64,000 nt of DNA from an uncultured Lachnospiraceae bacterium (GTDB taxonomy: Bacteria > Bacillota > Clostridia > Lachnospirales > Lachnospiraceae). A program made the position numbers and the translations under genes. Below the pieces are notes generated by a model. The model was given only the letters and a program-made list of their open reading frames with translations. It ran no database searches and was not told where the DNA came from. The stretch is taken from positions 155,147 through 219,146 of the forward strand of contig CAQGLR010000003.1 in the NCBI GenBank assembly GCA_948794795.1, written 5' to 3'. Shown in pieces: positions 34,789 through 43,881 of this stretch. The stretch's first letter is position 1. Every line of letters starts with the position of its first letter.

Positions 34789-34904
34789 AATAAACCTCCA
34801 TCTTTGTCAAAATACGCAAATCCGGGCACAAGCACAAATTTGCCATGTGAAAAATCTCTGGCTTTCCACATTATCTTCCATATTTCTTTATATTTAATAT
34901 TACT

Positions 34905-34930
34905 GCCAGGCAACATAATGCCTGGATGGT
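34905..34930 (-). terminator. Stem-loop downstream of the ASST-like gene
   Basis: CCAGGCA and TGCCTGG flank a 6-base loop on the minus strand. The U-run is poor, so it could attenuate without fully separating this gene from cysD. Confidence 0.35.
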
Positions 34931-34952
34931 AACAGTTGTACTGGTAATTATA

Positions 34953-36860
34953 TTATTCTTTCTTTACAACCCTGATTTCATTCCTTAATTTATATGATAC
35001 ACCTTCACTTTCCACATATACAAAATATTCATCTTCCTTAAAACCTTCAAGCATAATTGCAAAAAACCTTTTGTTATCTAAAGGTTTTATATTTGAATAA
35101 TCTTGTACATACTTATTCTTTTCTCCAATAAAATATATTCTGTCTATCATTCCTGGAACCATTGCAAAAAGGAACAGTCCTCCACACAACCTTATCCTGC
35201 CAAAATAATCCTTGTCAATTTTCTCATCAGCCAGAGGTGGTATCTGCCCCTCAAATTCCTCTGGTGGTGTTAAACTGCCAAAAACAACATTTTCATTCCT
35301 TTCCAATGGTGCACAATAGTCTTTTATATCAGGTGTAAATTCCCATGCACTTATAAACGCTTTAGATAAGTTTGTTGTTTTAACAGTTTTTCCATCTTGT
35401 GCATCAATTTCTAAAATACATGATTTGCGCCTGCCTTTCTGTTTTTTTAAAATCCCTTCCATAGCAAGCAGGAATTTCCTGTCCTTAGAATAAAGTGCAC
35501 TCCCATATCTTGGCGATTTCACAACATCTGTTTTTTCTATAACATTATAAGTTCTTTTATCTTCGTCTATATGGACTACCTTTACACTTGAAACACTGTG
35601 CGGTTTATATCCATTGTCCACCCTGCCTTTCATGCATGTATCAAACATTATAATATCATATTCACCTGTAAAACTGCCTGGCACAGTTATATATTCAGGG
35701 TGGGAGCATATTGCTTCTTTTGTTTCATCACCTGAAAGAAGGTATTTTTCTACAAATGTGCCTTTCCATACCAGTGAAGGTGACAAAACCCACTTAAGTT
35801 TTCTTTTCTTCCAGTCAAGTTTCAATATACAGTGCAGCTTTTTAACTGTAACATATAACATTCCTTCATGGTATTCCAGCCTTGTTATATCAGCCCAGTT
35901 TCTTACTGTGCGGTACTTGTCACTTAAAACTGCTGCCATATCACATTTTTGTACTATCTCACCGCTGTCCAGGTCAAACTCTGTTATACAATCGGAAATA
36001 TGTTTCCCGTCTGATGAGGTAACAAGAAAAAGTGAACTGCCATCTTGCGCCATCGCACGCCCGATACTGTTCTCAAGCAGGAATGTCCTGTAAACCCTGC
36101 CCATATAATCCATCTCATGGTACCTGCATACCTGTATATTGCCATACTCATCCATACGGCTTGCAGTTTTATCTGCAAGAAGAAACCTTCCGTTCTGTAA
36201 AGGCACCATGCCAAGTTTGCCTGTCTTGCACTGTAGTGAATAACGCAGCTGCCCGTCACCATCTATAACAACAGGATTGAAAAATATTCCATTTAAAAGA
36301 ATAAATGGAAAATGTGACATTTGTTTGTCTGTCTGGTATACTATATTTTTTGTTTTTTCATGTACTGCAGAAACATATATATTTATTATCTGGTGTTTTA
36401 ACAGGTTTCCCTCTTCATCTATAAGTTCCAGGTCAACTTTGTTGTTCCTGCCCTGGTAAAGCCCCATTATAGCTACCCTGTGCCTCACCCCAAGCGCTGA
36501 GATACCCTCAAAGTTATACTCAGGCTTATCACCAATTACACAATAATGTACCCTGCACTTTTTTGAAGAATTAAATAAAACAAGTGCTGTCTGCTTTGCA
36601 ACACCATATGGGTCAGGGATTACCAGAAGATACTGGAATGTATACAGATGCCTGTCTAATATACGTTCAAATGCATAATCCCTGACTTGTGAATGGAAAC
36701 TTTTCTGCATCTCCTTACGCATTGGGGATTTAATATTTTTCTTAGTTCCTGCAAGGACTTCACTTTCATACATCCTGTCAAGCTTATTTAAATCACTTTC
36801 ACTATAAGTAACTTTAGAGCCATTTTTAACTTCAATAAAATATTTATCCAGAAATCCCAT
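34953..36860 (-). CDS. Arylsulfotransferase (ASST)-family protein, active-site residues partly changed
   Basis: 635 residues. The region VIPDPYGVAKQTALVLFNSS resembles the N-terminal domain of ASST proteins (usual pattern NPYGxAPLTALVxF). The body is a beta-propeller with NWADITRLEYHEGMLYVTVK and KLDWKKRKLKWVLS, the counterpart of the family's DWLHxNSVxY...SSRHQ...KIDRKTGKIKWILG. The two family histidines in those segments are not kept, whereas a His in ICSHPEYITVPG, beside IIMFDT, fits the position of the catalytic His. There is no signal peptide, unlike periplasmic ASSTs. It lies upstream of cysD-cysNC-cysQ. It may be a sulfotransferase, a sensor, or a degenerate paralogue. Confidence 0.55.
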   Translation of the reverse strand: MGFLDKYFIEVKNGSKVTYSESDLNKLDRMYESEVLAGTKKNIKSPMRKEMQKSFHSQVRDYAFERILDRHLYTFQYLLVIPDPYGVAKQTALVLFNSSKKCRVHYCVIGDKPEYNFEGISALGVRHRVAIMGLYQGRNNKVDLELIDEEGNLLKHQIINIYVSAVHEKTKNIVYQTDKQMSHFPFILLNGIFFNPVVIDGDGQLRYSLQCKTGKLGMVPLQNGRFLLADKTASRMDEYGNIQVCRYHEMDYMGRVYRTFLLENSIGRAMAQDGSSLFLVTSSDGKHISDCITEFDLDSGEIVQKCDMAAVLSDKYRTVRNWADITRLEYHEGMLYVTVKKLHCILKLDWKKRKLKWVLSPSLVWKGTFVEKYLLSGDETKEAICSHPEYITVPGSFTGEYDIIMFDTCMKGRVDNGYKPHSVSSVKVVHIDEDKRTYNVIEKTDVVKSPRYGSALYSKDRKFLLAMEGILKKQKGRRKSCILEIDAQDGKTVKTTNLSKAFISAWEFTPDIKDYCAPLERNENVVFGSLTPPEEFEGQIPPLADEKIDKDYFGRIRLCGGLFLFAMVPGMIDRIYFIGEKNKYVQDYSNIKPLDNKRFFAIMLEGFKEDEYFVYVESEGVSYKLRNEIRVVKKE

Positions 36861-36870
36861 TAATTACTCC

Positions 36871-39204
36871 TTATAGCTTCATTGTAAGCTGTATTCTCTG
36901 TTTCTTCAAATCTACACCCAGTACCTTTACATCTACAATATCACCAACACTTACTACATCAAGGGGGTGTTTTACAAACCTGCTGCCAGAAAGCTGTGAT
37001 ATATGTACAAGCCCGTCCTGGTGCACACCTATATCTACAAATGCACCAAAATCAATTACATTGCGCACTGTGCCTTTTAATATCATTCCCTCTTTTAAAT
37101 CTTTCATTTCAAGTACATCTGTCCTAAGGACTGGAAGTGGCATTTCATCACGTGGGTCCCTTGCAGGTTTCTCAAGTTCTTTTAGTATATCTTCAAGTGT
37201 TATCTCACCTATTCCAAGTTCTGCTGCTACTGCTTTCTTATCCTTAATCTTTCCAGCAAGGCTTCCTGTATTATTTGTATTCTTATTGTCTTTATCTTCT
37301 GTGTTATCTGCTGGCACTGCACTGCTTCCAAACGCCTTGGCAAATGCTGCACCAAATGCAGTATTTGTATTTTTTACTACAAATTCTTTTTTCTTTGTAT
37401 TATCTTTTCTCTTATTCTTTGTTTCTTCTGGCCGTTTTTTATTCTTTGCAGCCTCCGCCTGTATTTTCTTTAAGTCTTCTGATGTTATTCCAAGCTTTTC
37501 AAGAAGCATCTGTGCCGCTTTATATGACTCAGGATGCACGCTTGTTGCATCAAGCGGGTTATCACCATCCTGTATACGCATAAAACCTGCACACTGCTCA
37601 TATGCTTTAGGTCCAAGCTTTGCAACTTTAAGCAGCTGTTTCCTGTCAGTAAACCTTCCATTTTCTTCCCTGTATAAAACTATATTTTTAGCAACAGTCT
37701 TTGAGATACCTGATATATATTCAAGAAGCGGTGCAGATGCAGTATTTAAGTCTACGCCTACCCTGTTTACACAGTCCTCCACTACTCCTGCCAATGCCTC
37801 TGTAAGCTTCTTCTGGTTCATATCATGCTGGTACTGCCCTACCCCGATTGATTTAGGGTCTATCTTTACAAGCTCTGCAAGAGGGTCCTGCAGCCTTCTT
37901 GCAATAGATGCTGCACTTCTCTGCCCTACATCAAATTCTGGAAATTCTTCTGTTGCAAGTTTACTTGCAGAATATACAGACGCACCTGCTTCATTAACTA
38001 TTATATATTGTACAGGTTTTTGTATCTCTTTAATCATATCTGCTATTATCTGTTCAGATTCACGTGATGCCGTGCCATTGCCGACAGATATAAGAGATAT
38101 ATTATATTTGTCAACCAGTGCTTTTACTGTTTTCTTGGTCTCTTCTACTTTATTTTGTGGGGCTGTAGGATACACCACGGTAGTATCAAGCACTTTTCCT
38201 GTACTGTCAACTACTGCAAGCTTACAGCCTGTCCGGAATGCCGGGTCCCACCCAAGTACATTCCTGCCAGCAACAGGGGGCTGCATAAGAAGCTGTTCAA
38301 GGTTTCTTCCAAATACTTTTATTGCGCCATCCTCAGCCTTTTCAGTTAATTCATTCCGTATTTCCCGTTCAACTGCAGGTGCAACCAGCCTTTTATAACT
38401 GTCTTCTATGGTTTCCTTTAAAATCTCTTTTATTCTGCCTGCGGCAGTTGTAATTATTTTTTTCTCAAGATACCTGAGTATCCTCTCTTCTGGAGCTTCA
38501 AGTTTTACTATAAGGACTTTTTCTTTCTCACCACGGTTTAATGCAAGAACCCTGTGGCCTGCAATCTTTCCAGCCTGTTCAGAAAAGTCATAGTACATCT
38601 CATATACAGACTGGACACTGTTGTCTTTGGCAGATGAAACTATCTTTCCTTCTTCTAAAGTTATATTTCTTATATACATCCTATATTCTGCATTATCAGA
38701 AATTATTTCTGCTATTATATCTTTGGCACCCTCTATTGCTTCTTCTGCACTGTTGACTTCTTTCTCTTCTGAAATATAAGATGCTGCAATTTCTTCTATG
38801 CTTTCACTGGTTTCTTGTGCCATAATTATATCTGCAAGCCCGTCAAGCCCCTTTTCTTTGGCAATAGTTGCCCTTGTCCTTCTTTTTGGCCTGTATGGAC
38901 GGTAAAGGTCATCTACAACCACCTGTGTCTGTGCCTCAGTAATCTGTTTCCTAAGCTCTTCTGTAAGTTTTCCCTGCTCCTCTATACTGGCAAGCACTTG
39001 CTCTTTTTTCTCTTCAAGGTTTCTAAGGTATAAAAGCCTTTCATTCAAGTTACGTATCTGTTCATCATTAAGTGAACCATGTGCTTCTTTTCTATACCTT
39101 GCTATAAAAGGAATAGTATTCCCCTCATCTATAAGCTTTATTACAGCTTCAGCCTGCCATCTGGCAATGGACAGTTCCTGTGCAATTTTTTCTGCAATAT
39201 CCAT
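36871..39204 (-). CDS. tex: RNA-binding transcription accessory protein Tex
   Basis: 777 residues. N-terminal helical domain with EAHGSLNDEQIRNLNERL; YqgF/RNase H-like core near residues 325-450 with LGWDPAFRTGCKLAVVD; helix-hairpin-helix region SAPLLEYISGISKTVAKNIV; C-terminal S1 domain from about residue 700 (GTVRNVIDFGAFVDIGVHQD). A lysine/asparagine-rich low-complexity linker of about 80 residues separates the HhH region from the S1 domain, making the protein longer than most Tex. It binds nucleic acids and affects transcription. The 10-base gap to the ASST-like gene suggests co-transcription. Confidence 0.92.
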   Translation of the reverse strand: MDIAEKIAQELSIARWQAEAVIKLIDEGNTIPFIARYRKEAHGSLNDEQIRNLNERLLYLRNLEEKKEQVLASIEEQGKLTEELRKQITEAQTQVVVDDLYRPYRPKRRTRATIAKEKGLDGLADIIMAQETSESIEEIAASYISEEKEVNSAEEAIEGAKDIIAEIISDNAEYRMYIRNITLEEGKIVSSAKDNSVQSVYEMYYDFSEQAGKIAGHRVLALNRGEKEKVLIVKLEAPEERILRYLEKKIITTAAGRIKEILKETIEDSYKRLVAPAVEREIRNELTEKAEDGAIKVFGRNLEQLLMQPPVAGRNVLGWDPAFRTGCKLAVVDSTGKVLDTTVVYPTAPQNKVEETKKTVKALVDKYNISLISVGNGTASRESEQIIADMIKEIQKPVQYIIVNEAGASVYSASKLATEEFPEFDVGQRSAASIARRLQDPLAELVKIDPKSIGVGQYQHDMNQKKLTEALAGVVEDCVNRVGVDLNTASAPLLEYISGISKTVAKNIVLYREENGRFTDRKQLLKVAKLGPKAYEQCAGFMRIQDGDNPLDATSVHPESYKAAQMLLEKLGITSEDLKKIQAEAAKNKKRPEETKNKRKDNTKKKEFVVKNTNTAFGAAFAKAFGSSAVPADNTEDKDNKNTNNTGSLAGKIKDKKAVAAELGIGEITLEDILKELEKPARDPRDEMPLPVLRTDVLEMKDLKEGMILKGTVRNVIDFGAFVDIGVHQDGLVHISQLSGSRFVKHPLDVVSVGDIVDVKVLGVDLKKQRIQLTMKL

Positions 39205-39308
39205 ATCAATCCTCCATACAACACAGGCGGCTATACAGCCGCCATTCCAGGTTACTATTCACCAATAAGTATAATTTCCAGTTATCTTTGAACTTTACAG
39301 TGGTAATA

Positions 39309-39476
39309 TAACGCAGTTCCAATGTCACAGTTAAACATTTTCTATCCAGGGGCACGCTCCCGCTGCGATGGAAACGCAACAGTGCATAAACCCTTAAAAT
39401 ACAAGGGTTAAGCACTGGCGTTTCCAAAGCACCCCTGTCACAGAAAATGTTTAACTGTGACACTTGGAACACGCTG
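39309..39476 (-). repeat. Structured MITE-like element, copy B2
   Basis: Compact palindrome. ACGCAGTTCCAATGTCACAG (39311-39330) pairs with the segment ending ACTTGGAACACGCTG (39462-39476), and the inner arms share TTAAACATTTTCT. The minus-oriented core reads GGAAACGCCAGTGCTTAACCC, hairpin, TATGCACTGTTGCGTTTCC, then AGC-GGGA-GCG with loop at 39358-39361. The hairpin arms AACCCTT/AAGGGTT differ from AGCCCTT/AAGGGCT in B1 by a paired change. Confidence 0.75.
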
Positions 39477-39569
39477 TATACAACATATTTGCAAAATACA
39501 AATATAATAATGAAAATAACTAGTACTTTATCCGGACAGTTTTTAAAGTTTTTGTAAAGTCTGTTTATT

Positions 39570-39705
39570 CCCGCGAAGGCAAAGTGAGGATGTGTAAGCT
39601 TGCTTACATCATCCGAGCGCGCCCGCGAGGGTCAAATACCCCGCAGCTCTGCTGCGAAAGACAAACTTGATGCCCCGTCAGCTTGCTGCGGGGTATTTGA
39701 CTATT
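39570..39705. other. GC-rich paired intergenic structure
   Basis: Hairpin GGATGTGTAAGC-TT-GCTTACATCATCC (39588-39614) sits between short GC-rich segments. Then a 17-base perfect stem, GTCAAATACCCCGCAGC (39631-39647) with its complement (39685-39701), encloses a 37-base loop. It is more GC-rich than its surroundings. It may end lysC transcription or be another mobile or structured element; only one copy is in the window. Confidence 0.45.
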
Positions 39706-39762
39706 ATTTTCAATTAAAGAATAAGAAAAATGATACTTTAATTTCTATCTGGATGGAATACT

Positions 39763-40048
39763 AGGGCGTGTTTGAAAATTGCTTTTAAACCATCAAACTG
39801 CACAAAGATTATATTACTCTGGCAAATTCCAAATGTTTTACCAAAAGGCAGCTGTTTGGGGGCGCTGGTGCTTAAGCCACGTCTTAAATGTTTCGCAGAA
39901 ACATTGGGGCTTTATGCACCACTGCGTATCCCATCCAAGCGGGAGGCGTGCAAAGCCATGTTGCACATGGCTTTTGGTTGGTAAAATTTTGGAATTTCCA
40001 GAGCCACATAATTTGTGCACTTTTTAATTTTCAAACACGCCCTGGTTA
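39763..40048 (+). repeat. Structured MITE-like element, copy A4
   Basis: Terminal inverted repeat AGGGCGTGTTTGAAAATT (from 39763) and AATTTTCAAACACGCCCT (to 40046). Inner arms CTCTGGCAAATTCCAAATG and CAAAATTTTGGAATTTCCAGAG-type sequence pair. The core reads CGCTGGTGCTTAAGCC, hairpin, TATGCACCACTGCG, AAGC-GGGA-GGCG with GNRA loop 39941-39944, followed by an extra GCAAAGCCATG/CATGGCTTTTG hairpin. The right end directly abuts the lysC stop codon. Confidence 0.78.
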
Positions 40049-40049
40049 A

Positions 40050-41261
40050 TCAGCTTTCAAGTGAAAATGCATCATGTATAGCCTGTGCCGCAATATCTGT
40101 ATACTTCTCTTCAATAAGTACTGTTACACGTATCTCTGATGTAGAAATCTGTAATATATTTACACCTGCATCATACAGGGCTTCAAACATTTTTGCTGCA
40201 ACACCTGCATTTGTCATCATACCTGCACCTACAATAGAAACCTTGGAAACATCTTTTACAACTTCTGTATTTGAACACTTAAGGCTGGTATGTGCATGGC
40301 GTTCTATTGTTTCAATTGCTGTATCAGCCATATCTTCTGTTACTGTAAAACTGATATCCTGTGTACCATCATGTTCTACTGACTGGAGTATCATATCTAC
40401 ATTTACATTATGGTTAGCAAGATGCTGGAATAACTTAAATGCAACTCCTGGTTTATTTTCAAGACCTTCAACTGCTATCTGCACTACATTTTTATCTGCA
40501 GCAACTCCACTGACTAACATCTTCTCCATATTACTTTCCTCCTTAACTACTGTTCCTTCACTTGTATTTAAACTTGAACGCACAACAAGCTGCACACCAT
40601 ATTTCTTTGCCATCTCAACTGAACGGTTATGAAGAACCCCTGCACCAAGGCTTGCAAGTTCAAGCATTTCATCATATGTTATTTCACCAAGCTTGCGTGC
40701 TTTTGGAACTATTCTTGGGTCTGCTGTAAATACACCATCTACATCTGTATATATTTCACATGCATCTGCATGAAGTGCCGCTGCAAGTGCTACTGCTGTA
40801 GTATCAGAACCACCCCTTCCAAGTGTTGTATAGTCATCATACTTATTAATACCTTGGAAACCTGTAATAACAACTATGCGGCGGTTATCAAGTTCATTTT
40901 TAATTCTTTCTGTGTCTATCCTTTTAATCCTTGCGCTTCCATAGTCTGCCGTTGTATGCATAGCTACCTGGAACGCATTCATTGAAACTGCTGGAACCCC
41001 AAGTGAATCCATTGCCATTGCCATAAGTGCAACTGATGTCTGCTCACCTGTTGTAAGAAGCATATCAAGTTCACGTCTTGATGCTTTTGGGTTAATATCC
41101 TTTGCCATATCAAGCAGGACATCTGTCTGCTTTCCCATAGCAGATAAAACTACTACTACTTTATTGCCATTCTTATAGTCTTCAATACAACGTTTTGCTA
41201 CATTAAAAATTCTCTCTTTATTAGCAACTGATGTACCACCAAATTTCTTAACTATTAACAT
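40050..41261 (-). CDS. lysC: Aspartate kinase
   Basis: 403 residues. Kinase domain: VKKFGGTSVANKERI, TTGEQTSVALMAMAM, GRGGSDTTAVALAAAL and YTDVDGVFTADPRIV. Two C-terminal ACT domains follow from about residue 265 (VEGLENKPGVAFKLFQHLAN and VSIVGAGMMTNAGVAAKMFE), the usual sites of lysine or threonine feedback. It makes aspartyl phosphate, the first step to lysine, threonine and methionine. The start at 41261 follows GAGGAAG. Downstream of hom and apgM in one direction, so a threonine/homoserine operon is likely. Confidence 0.95.
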   Translation of the reverse strand: MLIVKKFGGTSVANKERIFNVAKRCIEDYKNGNKVVVVLSAMGKQTDVLLDMAKDINPKASRRELDMLLTTGEQTSVALMAMAMDSLGVPAVSMNAFQVAMHTTADYGSARIKRIDTERIKNELDNRRIVVITGFQGINKYDDYTTLGRGGSDTTAVALAAALHADACEIYTDVDGVFTADPRIVPKARKLGEITYDEMLELASLGAGVLHNRSVEMAKKYGVQLVVRSSLNTSEGTVVKEESNMEKMLVSGVAADKNVVQIAVEGLENKPGVAFKLFQHLANHNVNVDMILQSVEHDGTQDISFTVTEDMADTAIETIERHAHTSLKCSNTEVVKDVSKVSIVGAGMMTNAGVAAKMFEALYDAGVNILQISTSEIRVTVLIEEKYTDIAAQAIHDAFSLES

Positions 41262-41370
41262 AATCTTCCTCATTTCTGCGCTGCCCTGTGCACATAATGC
41301 AAAGACAGTAATTACGGTTTTATTTTTATATAGAAACAATTATTTCTATGCTACACAGCTTGTGAAATAT

Positions 41371-42573
41371 TTAACTTTCAAGCAGCCTGCCCATAAGTGT
41401 ATACCCTTTTTTCTCCACATTGCCGCTTGCTTTTGCATCCTTTTCATTATACAGCCATGCAGTATTCTTATTAACCCTGCTGTCATAAAGCATATATGGT
41501 ACAGGGTCTGATGTATGTGTACGGCATGATATTGGCGTTGGATGGTCAGGCATAATTAACATCCTGTAATCTTCACCTGATTCATCCATTTTCTTAACAA
41601 GTGGTGCCAGTACACGGCTGTCAAGATATTCAATAGCTTTTATCTTTCTCTCAAGGCTGCCCTGGTGTCCCATTTCGTCTGGTGCTTCCATATGGATGTA
41701 TACAAAATCATAATTATCTTCAAGAAGTACCTTTACTGCTGCCTCTGCTTTACCTTCCCAGTTTGTTTCAAGTGTACCATTGGCACCAGGTACATCTATA
41801 TTAAGCATCTGTGTGCCTTCTGCTATGCCCTTTAATAAATCAACTGCTGATATCATTGCACCTTTTTTGCCAAACCTGCCTTCAAATGAATCAAGTGCAG
41901 GACGTGTGCCTGCTCCCCAGAACCATATTGAATTTGCCTTATTAAGCCCCTTTTTTGCACGCTCTATATTTAATGGATGGTTATTTAAGATATCATAGCT
42001 CTTCTCCATCATTTCACGCAGTTTAGCGTCCTTTGGAAGGTACTCCCCAATTACACGTCCAAGTATATCATGTGGAGGGGTAAGTTCTGTTACTTCCCCT
42101 TTATCCCAGATAGTAAGGTGGCGGTAACTTGTTCCTACATAAAACTGGTATATATCACTGTTTAATTCTTTTTGTACTGCCTCCATAAGGATTGCTGCAT
42201 CCTCTGTTGAAATCTCGCTTGAACTGTGGTCTGTTATTGTCTTCTCACTATATGGAAGATTATCATCAGATAATGTAACTATATTGCAGCGTATTGCAAT
42301 ATCTGTATCTTTCATAGGTACCCCTATGCTAAGTGCTTCAAGCGGGGAACGCCCTGTATAATATTTCTCTGGGTTATAACCAAGCACTGCAAGGTTTGCT
42401 GTATCACTTCCTGGTTTCATTCCCTCAGGGATAGTATGCACAAGCCCTATTTCTGATTTTGGTGCTATGCTGTCCATAGCAGGTGTCTTTGCATATTCAA
42501 GAGGTGTCATCCCGCCTATTTCCAATACAGGCTCATCTGCCATTCCATCTCCTAGAACTACAATGTACTTCAT
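41371..42573 (-). CDS. apgM: Cofactor-independent phosphoglycerate mutase, ApgM type
   Basis: 400 residues of the alkaline-phosphatase superfamily. The N-terminal metal motif VVLGDGMADEPVLEIGG has no Ser at the usual first position, as typical for the archaeal-type ApgM group; DTANLAVLGYNPEKYYTGRSP, then the C-terminal MEAPDEMGHQG and MPDHPTPI carry further metal ligands. The enzyme interconverts 2- and 3-phosphoglycerate. In many genomes proteins of this group sit beside hom and thr genes, which led to annotation as homoserine kinase (ThrB2-like). That is a serious alternative here, because hom precedes and lysC follows. Confidence 0.85.
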   Translation of the reverse strand: MKYIVVLGDGMADEPVLEIGGMTPLEYAKTPAMDSIAPKSEIGLVHTIPEGMKPGSDTANLAVLGYNPEKYYTGRSPLEALSIGVPMKDTDIAIRCNIVTLSDDNLPYSEKTITDHSSSEISTEDAAILMEAVQKELNSDIYQFYVGTSYRHLTIWDKGEVTELTPPHDILGRVIGEYLPKDAKLREMMEKSYDILNNHPLNIERAKKGLNKANSIWFWGAGTRPALDSFEGRFGKKGAMISAVDLLKGIAEGTQMLNIDVPGANGTLETNWEGKAEAAVKVLLEDNYDFVYIHMEAPDEMGHQGSLERKIKAIEYLDSRVLAPLVKKMDESGEDYRMLIMPDHPTPISCRTHTSDPVPYMLYDSRVNKNTAWLYNEKDAKASGNVEKKGYTLMGRLLES

Positions 42574-42648
42574 TGTCTTCCTCCAATCTATAAACCGGCT
42601 TGCCTTTGCCTGCACTGAAAAAATATAGTGCCGGCTTTTGCAAGTTAA

Positions 42649-43863
42649 TTACGCATCAATACGGATTTTATTTATAACATTGCCAAGCTTTTCTGATGCG
42701 CCTGCATACTTTGCTTCTGTAATGGCTTCTGTAGTAAACGCATATTCATCGCTATATCCTGCATCGACAGGTGTGACATTGCCAAATACTTCTGATACTT
42801 TTGTTTCATTGTCTGCCTTTGTACCTTTAAGCCTTACAAAGAACTTTGAAACACTTTCTTCAAATGGCACAAGCCCAAGTTTCTGGTTATCCCATATTGT
42901 CTTTATATTTATGCCCTGATGTTTTGATGCTTCCATAATATCAGAAACCACAGCACTTGCTGTAGCAAGCTTTCCTGCGCCCTGTCCATAGAACATAACA
43001 TCACCTGCCATATTTCCTTTTATAAGTATTGCATTAAATACACCATCTACACTGTAAAGCGGATGTGAAACTGTAATAAGCTTTGGTGCAACCATAGCAC
43101 TGACCTTTTCACCTTCTTTTTTGCTTGAACCAAATATTTTTATCTTAGCTCCAAGCTTTTTGGCATAATTTATATCCCTGTCTGTAATATTGGTAATCCC
43201 TTCTGTATATATATCCTCAAAATCCAGCTGGTGGCCATATGCAAGTGATGTAAGTATTGCAATCTTCCTGCATGCATCATGCCCTTCTATATCCGCTGTA
43301 GGGTCTTTTTCAGCATATCCCTTTGCCTGCGCATCTTTAAGCACTGTATCAAAATCTGCACCCTTTTCTGTCATTTCAGTAAGTATATAGTTTGTAGTAC
43401 CATTTAAAATACCCGAAATCTGTTCAATTACATCTGGTGCAAGTGAAGAACGGAGAGGGCGTATAACTGGTATACCACCGCCAACGCTTGCCTCAAACAG
43501 GAAATTACATTTCTTGTCTTCTGCTATTTTAAGAAGTTCTGGTCCAAATGCAGCAACAAGCGCTTTATTTGATGTACATACACTTCTTCCTTTCTCAAGG
43601 CTTGATTTTACAAATTCATAAGCAGGATGCAGGCCTCCCATAGTTTCAACTACTATCTGTACACTGTCATCACTGTCTATTTCTGCAAAATCATGTACTA
43701 TTATGTCTTCTGCAATATCTCCTGGGAAATCCCTTAAATCCAGTATAGATTTTACTGTTATTTCCTCACCAGTTCTTTCTGCTATAATCTGGCCGTTTTC
43801 CCTTATTATCTGGAAAACACCGGAGCCTATAGTGCCATATCCTAATATACTTACATTAATCAT
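42649..43863 (-). CDS. hom: Homoserine dehydrogenase
   Basis: 404 residues. NAD(P)-binding N-terminus ILGYGTIGSGVFQII; TSNKALVAAFGPELL; catalytic domain ASVGGGIPVIRPLRSSL and DPTADIEGHDACRKIAIL; C-terminal ACT domain from about residue 325 (LVPFEESVSKFFVRLKG). Reduces aspartate semialdehyde to homoserine. Starts 18 bases after prfB ends; GGAGG before ATG. Confidence 0.95.
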   Translation of the reverse strand: MINVSILGYGTIGSGVFQIIRENGQIIAERTGEEITVKSILDLRDFPGDIAEDIIVHDFAEIDSDDSVQIVVETMGGLHPAYEFVKSSLEKGRSVCTSNKALVAAFGPELLKIAEDKKCNFLFEASVGGGIPVIRPLRSSLAPDVIEQISGILNGTTNYILTEMTEKGADFDTVLKDAQAKGYAEKDPTADIEGHDACRKIAILTSLAYGHQLDFEDIYTEGITNITDRDINYAKKLGAKIKIFGSSKKEGEKVSAMVAPKLITVSHPLYSVDGVFNAILIKGNMAGDVMFYGQGAGKLATASAVVSDIMEASKHQGINIKTIWDNQKLGLVPFEESVSKFFVRLKGTKADNETKVSEVFGNVTPVDAGYSDEYAFTTEAITEAKYAGASEKLGNVINKIRIDA

Positions 43864-43881
43864 TTTTCCTCCATTCCCTGC

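Noticed and set aside
34789..34952. Riboswitch (SAM or other) upstream of cysD
   Set aside because: No matching conserved core was found; only a simple stem-loop is visible.
36871..39204. Long plus-strand frame of 445 codons (37061-38398) opposite tex
   Set aside because: Ser/Phe-rich shadow of a strongly conserved tex gene; no ribosome site.
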